A DNA stretch of 64,000 nt from DASXRA01 sp963737425 (GTDB taxonomy: Bacteria; Actinomycetota; Actinomycetes; Mycobacteriales; Jatrophihabitantaceae): assembly GCA_963737425.1 (NCBI GenBank), contig CAVTSX010000010.1:930001-994000 (forward strand). Direction: 5' to 3'. Positions 36,197-42,906 of this stretch are shown in pieces (positions within the stretch are counted from its first letter, which is position 1; each line of letters opens with the position of its first letter). The notes beneath the pieces are model-generated. The model did no database searches, was not told where the DNA came from, and was given only the letters and a program-made list of their open reading frames with translations. Both the position numbers and the translations under genes were made by a program.

Positions 36197-36228
36197 TGTC
36201 GCTCGCCTGAAATTCGTGTAATAAGTCG
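36196..36228 (+). repeat. Left terminal inverted repeat of IS copy 2
   Basis: Begins GTGTC and ends TAATAAGTCG; pairs imperfectly with 37296-37328. Confidence 0.82.
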
Positions 36229-36239
36229 TAGAATGGTGT

Positions 36240-37331
36240 GTGCCGCGTTCAGGTCGCCCGAAGGCCGTGTTGGAGTTGAGCGATGACGAGCGTCATCAGC
36301 TGCGCCGGTGGGCGCGGCGGCGTTCGTCGGCGCAGGCGTTGGCGTTGCGGTCGAGGATCGTGTTGGCGTGCGCGGACGGGTTGGACAACAAGCAGGTCGC
36401 CGCGCACGAGCAGGTGACGCCGCAGACCGTGGGCAAGTGGCGGGCCCGGTTCGTCGAGTTGCGGCTCGAGGGTTTGAGCGACGAGCCGCGCCCGGGTCGG
36501 CCGTCGTCGATTACCGCCGATCAGGTCGAGGACGTTGTCGTGGCGACGTTGGAGGCCACGCCGGCGAACGCGACGCACTGGTCGCGGGCGAAGATGGCGC
36601 AGCGCAGCGGCCTGTCGCCGTCGAGCATCGGCCGGATCTGGAAGGCCTTCGAGCTCAAGCCGCACCGGGCCGAGACGTTCAAGCTCAGCAACGACCCGCT
36701 GTTCGTGGACAAGGTCTTCGACGTCGTCGGCCTGTACTTGAACCCGCCCGACGGTGCGGTGGTGCTGTGCGTGGACGAGAAGAGCCAGCTGCAGGCGCTG
36801 GCCCGTTCGCAGCCGGCGTTCCCGATGATGCCGGGCATGCCGGAGAAACGGACCCACGACTACGTGCGCCACGGGGTCACCAGCCTGTTCGCGGCGTTCA
36901 ACACCGCCGACGGCACCGTCATCAGCTCGCTGCACCGACGACACCGCACGATCGAATTCAAGAAGTTCCTGACCAAGATCGACGGCGAGGTGCCGGCCCA
37001 TCTCGACGTGCATCTCGTGTGCGACAACTACGGCACCCACAAGAGCCCGGCGATCAAGAAGTGGCTCGCCGCGCACCCGCGCTTCCACATGCACTACACG
37101 CCGACGTATTCGAGCTGGATCAACCAGGTCGAACGCTGGTTCGCCTACATCACCGACGACCTGCTGCGCCGCGGCGACCACCACAGCGTCCACGCCGTCG
37201 AAGCCGACATCCGCGCCTGGGTCAAAACCTGGAACGAGAACCCGAAGCCCTTCATCTGGACCAAGACCGCAGAACAGATCCTCGACTCACTAGGACGACT
37301 TATTAAACGAATCAACGGCGGAGGACACTAG
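36240..37331 (+). CDS. IS630-family transposase (copy 2)
   Basis: 363 residues from GTG 36240. Helix-turn-helix region (VAAHEQVTPQTVGKWRARF) and DDE residues in CVDEKSQLQAL, VCDNYGTHK and SSWINQVERWFA. It is clearly related to, but distinct from, copy 1 (different N-terminus, roughly half identical in the core by eye). The frame is open to the last base of the element; its stop TAG (37329-37331) uses the flanking TA and host G. Confidence 0.93.
   Translation: MPRSGRPKAVLELSDDERHQLRRWARRRSSAQALALRSRIVLACADGLDNKQVAAHEQVTPQTVGKWRARFVELRLEGLSDEPRPGRPSSITADQVEDVVVATLEATPANATHWSRAKMAQRSGLSPSSIGRIWKAFELKPHRAETFKLSNDPLFVDKVFDVVGLYLNPPDGAVVLCVDEKSQLQALARSQPAFPMMPGMPEKRTHDYVRHGVTSLFAAFNTADGTVISSLHRRHRTIEFKKFLTKIDGEVPAHLDVHLVCDNYGTHKSPAIKKWLAAHPRFHMHYTPTYSSWINQVERWFAYITDDLLRRGDHHSVHAVEADIRAWVKTWNENPKPFIWTKTAEQILDSLGRLIKRINGGGH
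37296..37328 (-). repeat. Right terminal inverted repeat of IS copy 2
   Basis: Begins CGACTTATTA and ends GACAC; complement matches the left end at 25 of 33 positions. Confidence 0.82.
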
Positions 37332-37521
37332 CTGCCCTCGCCGGTGCCGGACTGATCGGTGAAGTCGGTTTCGAGATCAGCCCAGACTGCGCCGGGAAGA
37401 CGGCCGGCGACGAACTCGTCGAAACTGGGCCCGCCGTGCCGCCGTGCCGCCGGCGAACATCGATCAGAACGGCGTGGTCCTGCCATACAGTGAGCGCGTC
37501 CGCAATGATCAACCGGCGCAC
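37328..37521 (-). pseudogene. Possible frameshifted gene remnant between IS copy 2 and ideR
   Basis: The ~300 bp between the IS and ideR contain two minus-strand frames that look coding in turn. The first, from GTG 37521, reads RRLIIADALTVWQDHAVLI. After a repetitive CCGCCGTG tract (37431-37452) the second frame continues as PSFDEFVAGRLPGAVWADLE and ends at 37328-37330, a TAG that overlaps the IS target. G/C-rich third positions switch frame at the repeat. It may be a remnant with a frameshift, or a sequencing slip. No family was recognised. Confidence 0.3.
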
Positions 37522-37629
37522 AAACGCATCTCAGTACACGCTCGGTGACCGCAGGCGTTCGGCGCAACCCCATGAGGCACGGCGTCCGTTCTAACATGTG
37601 TCCAGCCATACCGAGCGGAGATTGGGCCC

Positions 37630-38352
37630 GTGAGCCATCACAGCGAACTCATCGACACGACCCAGATGTATTTGCGGACCGTGTACGAGCTCGAGGAGGA
37701 GGGCGTCATCCCGCTGCGCGCGCGAATCGCCGAGCGCCTGAGCCAGAGCGGGCCCACCGTGAGCCAGACCGTTGCCCGGATGGAGCGCGACGGCCTGTTG
37801 CACGTCGCCGACGATCGTCACCTGCAGCTGACCGAGAAGGGACGCCACGAGGCGATCGCGGTGATGCGCAAGCACCGACTTGCCGAACGCCTGCTCGCCG
37901 ACGTCATCGGACTCGACTGGGAACATCTGCACATCGAGGCATGCCGGTGGGAGCACGTCATGAGCGACGCCGTCGAGCGGCGCATCGTCGGCATGCTCGC
38001 CAAGCCGCTGGTGTGCCCACATGGCAATCCGATCCCGGGACTCGACGAGCTCGGCCTTCCGTTCGCCACCACGGACAAGTCGACCAGCCTGATAACCCTC
38101 ACCGCGGCCGCGCAACTGCCTGACGCGGTGGTCCGCATCGACCGGATCAGCGAGCAGGTTCAAGCCGACGCCGACTTGATGGGCCGTTTCAACGATGCGG
38201 GTCTGCGACCTGGCCATACCCTGCGGGTAGCAGCGACCGCCGACGGCGTCGAGATCTGGGCCGATGGCGCCCGCACGTCGTTCGACCGCTTCGTCGGCGA
38301 CCATGTCTTTGTCGCGGTCGTCGATAATGTCACGCACCAGCAGGTCGCATGA
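37630..38352 (+). CDS. ideR: Iron-dependent repressor, DtxR/IdeR family
   Basis: A 240-residue repressor that binds Fe2+ and blocks iron-uptake genes. An N-terminal winged helix (RIAERLSQSGPTVSQTVARM), a dimerisation/metal domain and a C-terminal SH3-like domain are present. Metal ligands align with DtxR at a constant offset of three: Met13, Cys105, Glu108, His109 (primary) and His82, Glu86, His101 (ancillary). Start GTG at 37630. A -10-like TAACAT lies at 37592 without a clear -35. sigB-ideR adjacency is ancestral; the IS pair now separates them. Confidence 0.95.
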   Translation: MSHHSELIDTTQMYLRTVYELEEEGVIPLRARIAERLSQSGPTVSQTVARMERDGLLHVADDRHLQLTEKGRHEAIAVMRKHRLAERLLADVIGLDWEHLHIEACRWEHVMSDAVERRIVGMLAKPLVCPHGNPIPGLDELGLPFATTDKSTSLITLTAAAQLPDAVVRIDRISEQVQADADLMGRFNDAGLRPGHTLRVAATADGVEIWADGARTSFDRFVGDHVFVAVVDNVTHQQVA

Positions 38353-38369
38353 CCGACCGATCGGTCGGT
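38352..38369. promoter_or_regulatory. Perfect 18-bp palindrome, TetR-type operator candidate
   Basis: ACCGACCGATCGGTCGGT begins at the last base of the ideR stop codon and lies ~170 bp before gltD. It has the form of many TetR-family operators. With no loop it would make a poor terminator. Confidence 0.5.
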
Positions 38370-38535
38370 GCACTCGCTACGTGAGGCCGTAGCGATGCGT
38401 GCTCACGACACCCACCGCTAGACTCGCCACAGGTTCGCGAGCCACCGCAGTCTCGCTCACCCCGCAGATTCGGCCATTGGCCGGTTCAGGTACGTCCCCG
38501 CGGGCAGGATGTCGAGACTGTCGGAGGCTTATTTC

Positions 38536-40002
38536 GTGGCGCACGATCCGCAGGGCTTTCTCAAGTACGGCGGCAGCGACGTCCCCAAACGTCCCGCCGC
38601 AGAACGGGTACGCGACTGGCGTCCCATCTACCTGCGCTCAACACCCGAGGTCGTCGCGCAGCAAGCCTCACGCTGTATGGACTGCGGAGTCGCGTTCTGC
38701 CACGCCGGATGTCCACTCGGAAACCTCATCCCGGAATGGAACGAATTCGTCGCTCGCGACGACTACCTCAGTGCGAGCGAACGACTGCATGCCACCAACA
38801 ACTTTCCGGAATTCACTGGCTGGATCTGTCCGGCACCGTGCGAGGCGGCATGCGTACTAGCACTCAACACAGATCCCGTGACGATCAAGCAGGTGGAGGT
38901 TTCCATCGTTGAACGAGCATTTGACGATGGACTGCTCGGCCCGCAACAGCCAGCCGAGCGAACCGGCCGGAGCGTGGCCGTGGTCGGTTCGGGACCCGCT
39001 GGTCTCGCCGCGGCCCAGCAACTGACCCGGGCAGGTCACGACGTGACCGTCTTCGAACGCGACGACCGTCTCGGCGGCCTGCTGCGCTACGGGATTCCCG
39101 ACTTCAAGATGCCGAAGTCGATCATCGACCGCCGTATCGCTCAAATGGCCGACGAGGGCACGGTATTCCAGATCAACACCGGCATCGGCTCGTCCGACAT
39201 CGGGCGCCTCCGCGAGCGCTACGACGCGATCGTGTTGGCGGTCGGTGCCCTGCGTCAACGCGAATTGACCTACCCGGGGCGGGAACTCACCGGCGTGCAT
39301 CAGGCGATGCAGTACCTGCCGCTCGGCAACCGGGTTCAGGCGGGCGATATCGACGTCGCCGATATCGACGCGGCTGGAAAACACGTGATTATCGTCGGCG
39401 GCGGTGACACTGCCGCGGACTGTCTCGGCACGGCCAATCGGCAGGGCGCGCTTTCGGTGACCGTTCTCGACCACAATCCACGCCCCGAACCACGACCGAG
39501 CCTGGTCAATCCGATATGGCCGTCGGCACCCAGTAACCGTGGGGTGTCGCCTGCGCACGACGAGGGTGTCCACGAGGCGTGGTCGCGTGAGGTCGTCGAG
39601 TTCGTGGGCGATGCCCAGGGAGCGGTGCGTGCCGCAATCGTCGAGCAGGTGGAGATCGTCCGGGTGCACGGCCGTAAGGAGTTCCGGCCGGTGGCCGGGT
39701 CTCGAACCGAACTGCCCGCCGAGCTCGTACTTCTGGCGGCCGGGTTCGTCGGTACCGACGTGCCGGAGCTGCTCGATGCACTGGGCGTCGAGTCGCACCC
39801 GAGGCAGGGCACCGCGGTCGTCGACGATGCGTGGCGCACCGCGGCTGACGGGGTCTACGCCTGTGGCGACGCCACCCGCGGGGCGAGTCTCGTCGTGTGG
39901 GCGATCGCGGAGGGCAGGGCCTGCGCAGCCGCAGTCGATGAGGCATTGTGCGGCGGTTCGCAGCTGCCGAGGCCGGTAACTCCGCACGAAGCTGCCCTGT
40001 GA
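38536..40002 (+). CDS. gltD: Glutamate synthase small subunit (GltD) / NADPH-dependent oxidoreductase
   Basis: A 488-residue flavoprotein. The N-terminal Fe-S region has CMDCGVAFCHAGCPLGNLIP and CPAPCEAAC. The FAD site is VVGSGPAGLAAAQQL and the NADPH site is IIVGGGDTAADCLGTA; the C-terminus has YACGDATRGASLVVWAIAEG. It transfers electrons from NADPH to the large subunit for glutamate formation. No gltB lies adjacent in the window. GTG at 38536 follows GGAGG by 8 bp; an ATG at 38509 is the longer alternative. A palindrome upstream may be an operator. Confidence 0.93.
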   Translation: MAHDPQGFLKYGGSDVPKRPAAERVRDWRPIYLRSTPEVVAQQASRCMDCGVAFCHAGCPLGNLIPEWNEFVARDDYLSASERLHATNNFPEFTGWICPAPCEAACVLALNTDPVTIKQVEVSIVERAFDDGLLGPQQPAERTGRSVAVVGSGPAGLAAAQQLTRAGHDVTVFERDDRLGGLLRYGIPDFKMPKSIIDRRIAQMADEGTVFQINTGIGSSDIGRLRERYDAIVLAVGALRQRELTYPGRELTGVHQAMQYLPLGNRVQAGDIDVADIDAAGKHVIIVGGGDTAADCLGTANRQGALSVTVLDHNPRPEPRPSLVNPIWPSAPSNRGVSPAHDEGVHEAWSREVVEFVGDAQGAVRAAIVEQVEIVRVHGRKEFRPVAGSRTELPAELVLLAAGFVGTDVPELLDALGVESHPRQGTAVVDDAWRTAADGVYACGDATRGASLVVWAIAEGRACAAAVDEALCGGSQLPRPVTPHEAAL

Positions 40003-40040
40003 CGCAAACTGCGCTGTGTCCGCAGCTGCGCGAGAATTCA

Positions 40041-41072
40041 TCACGCTGATTTCGGTATGCGCAGGCGCGGCGTACGTCGGGGATCCAGACCGTGCGCCAG
40101 CGCCCCCCGCAGCAGTTCGGCTGCGGTGTAACCGGGGTCGCTTGCGAGGGCGCGCTCGACTGCGATGCTCGCACTTGGCCCGTTGCCCTCACGCCAGCTG
40201 GCCCAACCGAACAGGAACAGGGCTGCGGCGTCATAGGGCGACGGCACGCGGCGGCTGATCTCACGCCACAGCGACCGCCCGTCCAGGCGCCGCTGGTCGA
40301 TCGCAAGCCACACCGCGTCGCGGATGGACGGTTCGGTGAGCGCAGCCGCGAACCGGCACACCACCTGATCAGACAGCGAACCCGAGCCACCGGGGAACAA
40401 GGATCCGTCGGCGTCTCGGGCTGCCGCGAAGATCGCGCGCTTGACCGCGCGCCGATGCCGCTCGCCACGCCCTGAGAGGACAGCGGCCATGGCCGTGTTC
40501 TCCTGCTCGATGAGCAGGGGCTCGAGCAAGGCTCTGCTCGCGTCGTCATCCGGGCGTAGGGCGGCCGAAAGCTCGTCGCGATCGGACAATGCGACGAGGC
40601 CGGCGTAGGTCGCCGTGGCTGCGGCGGGCGACGCGTCGCCGGGAATCTTGCGTCCCTCGGGCGGGCAGCACTCACCGTCGGAGCAGATGTAGGACCACCA
40701 CCGCCCGTCGGCCACCAGCAAGATATCGACGAGATCGATGCCCGCACGGGCGGCGCACTCGCCCGCCTCGGCCACGAGTTCGGCGTGCGGGAGCGGGTAC
40801 CGAACCGAGCCGGCACACGACTCGTCATAGATCGCCGCGACGGCGTGCGTCGCCCCGCCGTTGCTCATGATCTGCAGGGTGGCCGGAACCACGGAGGCGT
40901 CGGACAGTTCGGCAAGATCGACTCGAGCGGTGACACCGACCTGCGAGCCGTCAAGGCCGACGACGACCAGGCTGTCGCGGGGATGAAAGCCGAGCAGGTA
41001 GGGAATCGCCTCGATCAGGTCGCCGGGATCGCGCACGCGCAGGGTGGGGGAATCGGAATTCACATCGGTCAT
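40041..41072 (-). CDS. DUF4192 family protein
   Basis: A 343-residue protein of an actinobacterial family of unknown function. The hallmark N-terminus is present (LRVRDPGDLIEAIPYLLGFH then PRDSLVVVGLDG), followed by VTARVDLAELSD and a cysteine-containing YICSDGECCPPEG. The C-terminal part is helical, with tetratricopeptide-like spacing around residues 290-330. ATG at 41072. The gene upstream on the same strand (41180-41791) is uncharacterised. Confidence 0.88.
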   Translation of the reverse strand: MTDVNSDSPTLRVRDPGDLIEAIPYLLGFHPRDSLVVVGLDGSQVGVTARVDLAELSDASVVPATLQIMSNGGATHAVAAIYDESCAGSVRYPLPHAELVAEAGECAARAGIDLVDILLVADGRWWSYICSDGECCPPEGRKIPGDASPAAATATYAGLVALSDRDELSAALRPDDDASRALLEPLLIEQENTAMAAVLSGRGERHRRAVKRAIFAAARDADGSLFPGGSGSLSDQVVCRFAAALTEPSIRDAVWLAIDQRRLDGRSLWREISRRVPSPYDAAALFLFGWASWREGNGPSASIAVERALASDPGYTAAELLRGALAHGLDPRRTPRLRIPKSA

Positions 41073-41123
41073 GGGAGCGAGTCTCGTGGGACGGGCGGCT
41101 CGCCAGGACTCGATCGGAGGATC

Positions 41124-41151
41124 TGTGGATGACGCGGGGCGCTGTGGATAA
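41124..41151. promoter_or_regulatory. Two DnaA-box-like sites upstream of the DUF4192 gene
   Basis: TGTGGATAA at 41143-41151 is the complement of the consensus DnaA box TTATCCACA. TGTGGATGA at 41124-41132 differs at one position. They lie 50-80 bp before the DUF4192 start. Confidence 0.35.
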
Positions 41152-41179
41152 CCGGGCGGGAAATTGTCGGTGGGCGCGA

Positions 41180-41791
41180 CTAGTGCAGGGTGCCATCGCG
41201 CCAAGCACGGGCTGCGGCCGCGAGATTGGCTGCCGTGCGCTCGTTGCGAACGGCCAGCGTCAATTCCGAATCGTGCGCGGCACCGTTCGCGGCTTCACGC
41301 CGACCGGCCGCGATCACCCGGAAGAAGGCTGCTGCCCGCTCGAGAGCGACGGCGAAGTCGCCGCGATAGGCGCCACCGAGCACCGAGTCGGCCAATTGCC
41401 GGATGTCGTCAGGGCCGGCGTGCAGGCCCACCCCGGCAACGACGGCCTCAGCGCCCGCGAAGGCCTCGCCCGTGCGCCAGAGCCTGGCCACCTCGTCGGG
41501 GCGCGAGTGGCACCACTGCCGAAGCAGGTAGAGGACCCACAGGACACCAGGCAGGCTGATCGGATCGCAGTCACGCCAGAGTTCGGCAAGAGTGTCGATG
41601 CCGACAGAGTCGGCCAGACCGACGAGTCGGTCCGGATCGGTCTGTTCCCGCGCCGCAGTGACGAGGACGTGCGCGGTGGCCGCCGCGATCTCGGCTCGGC
41701 TGCGTGGCGTCTGCCCGCCCGCGGCATCGATGAGCGAGGTGAGGTCGGCATACACGGCGGGACGGTGCGGCCGCGCCGGCTGGTCAGCCAT
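41180..41791 (-). CDS. Uncharacterised actinobacterial protein
   Basis: A 203-residue, mostly helical soluble protein. It has the recognisable stretch LPGVLWVLYLLRQWCHSRPD and a C-terminal helical part (FFRVIAAGRREAAN) but no family I can name. ATG at 41791 is preceded by AAGGTGAG; a GTG at 41800 is possible. It precedes the DUF4192 gene by 107 bp on the same strand and is divergent from the NUDIX gene. Codon usage matches its neighbours. Confidence 0.75.
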   Translation of the reverse strand: MADQPARPHRPAVYADLTSLIDAAGGQTPRSRAEIAAATAHVLVTAAREQTDPDRLVGLADSVGIDTLAELWRDCDPISLPGVLWVLYLLRQWCHSRPDEVARLWRTGEAFAGAEAVVAGVGLHAGPDDIRQLADSVLGGAYRGDFAVALERAAAFFRVIAAGRREAANGAAHDSELTLAVRNERTAANLAAAARAWRDGTLH

Positions 41792-41995
41792 ATCACTCAC
41801 CTTCTGCAGAGGCCGCGAACGGCATCCACCCTACGATGCCCGGTCGACCAGGTACCGTAGACGACGACGCCGGCCCGATCCATGGCCCCCGGTCCCACAC
41901 TTGCCGCTACGAGCGGCCTTTTGCCGAGAGGCGACCTGGCGGGCCGGCGTCACACCTCCCCCGCCTGCTTCGCGCCATCGGGTAGGAATCTGGTC

Positions 41996-42889
41996 ATGGA
42001 CGGCGACGGCGACGGTTGGGTGCGTTGCGGTCGAGGTCACCGCCACTGGGGGCGATTCGGCGCCGCGGGACTGCTCATCGCCGGCGACCGAGCCACCCTT
42101 CTGCAACACCGCGCGCCCTGGACGCACCAGGGTGGTACCTGGGGTATGCCCGGCGGCGCGCGCGACAGTCATGAGGATGCCGTCGAAACCGCGTTGCGCG
42201 AGGCACACGAGGAGGCCGACATCGATCCGGCCGCTGTCGCGCCGGTCGGCTGGTGGCTCGACGACCACGGCGGGTGGTCGTATACGACGATCGTCGCTCG
42301 CCCCCTTCGGCCGCTCGAGCCCCGGGCGAAGAATGCCGAGAGCACCGAGGTCTGCTGGTGGGCGCTCGACGACGTCGACGCGCTTCCACTGCACCACGGC
42401 TTCGCCGACATATGGCCACGCCTGCGCCGGCCGCCCCGACCGCTGACGATCGTCATCGACGCGGCCAACGTCGTCGGCTCCAGGCCGGGCGGCTGGTGGC
42501 GGGACAGACTCGGCGCCGCCCGTCGCCTGCGCGAGCAGCTCGCCCGGGTTGCTCGAGAAGGCATCGACGCACGATCATTGCCCGACGGCGTGTCAGGCGG
42601 CGAGCTGGCCGGCATGCTGCCGCGGGTGGTTCTCGTGGTCGAGGGCGAGGCAAAGCCCTTGGCTGACGAGGCAGCACAGACGCGCTGGTGGGACGCCGCG
42701 ATCAGCGTCCATCCCGCGGCGGCGGATGGCGATACGGCAATCGTCACCCAGGCTCACCTGATGCAGCAGGCCGATGCGCAGACCCTTGTGATCACAGCCG
42801 ATCGCGGCCTACGGCAACGCCTTGCCCGAGGCGTCCACGTCCAGGGTCCCTCGTGGCTGCTCGATCGGATCGACGCGGCGATCACCTGA
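41996..42889 (+). CDS. NUDIX hydrolase fused to a NYN/PIN-like domain
   Basis: 297 residues. The N-terminal NUDIX domain has a complete box (GGARDSHEDAVETALREAHE then EADI, G-x5-E-x7-REUxEE), so it should hydrolyse a nucleoside diphosphate linked to another group. From about residue 150 a second domain begins TIVIDAANVVGSRPGGWW, includes ARVAREGIDARSLP, and ends LVITADRGLRQRL. The IDxANV and T-x-D patterns resemble NYN/PIN nucleases. ATG at 41996 gives a natural start. It converges on the efflux operon. Confidence 0.82.
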   Translation: MDGDGDGWVRCGRGHRHWGRFGAAGLLIAGDRATLLQHRAPWTHQGGTWGMPGGARDSHEDAVETALREAHEEADIDPAAVAPVGWWLDDHGGWSYTTIVARPLRPLEPRAKNAESTEVCWWALDDVDALPLHHGFADIWPRLRRPPRPLTIVIDAANVVGSRPGGWWRDRLGAARRLREQLARVAREGIDARSLPDGVSGGELAGMLPRVVLVVEGEAKPLADEAAQTRWWDAAISVHPAAADGDTAIVTQAHLMQQADAQTLVITADRGLRQRLARGVHVQGPSWLLDRIDAAIT

Positions 42890-42906
42890 GAACGACCGAC
42901 GCGCCA

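Larger units (their letters stand above)
36196..37328 (+). mobile_element. IS630-family insertion sequence, copy 2
   Basis: 1133-bp element of a different subtype. Its 33-bp imperfect terminal repeats (36196-36228 and complement of 37296-37328) match at 25 of 33 positions; both start GTGTC and share TAATAAGTCG at the inner end. TA flanks it at 36194-36195 (shared with copy 1) and 37329-37330. It carries one transposase gene in the same direction as copy 1. Confidence 0.9.

Noticed and set aside
37431..37452. CCGCCGTG tandem units as a CRISPR-like or regulatory repeat
   Set aside because: Only two to three 8-bp units without spacers; more likely a slippage tract.
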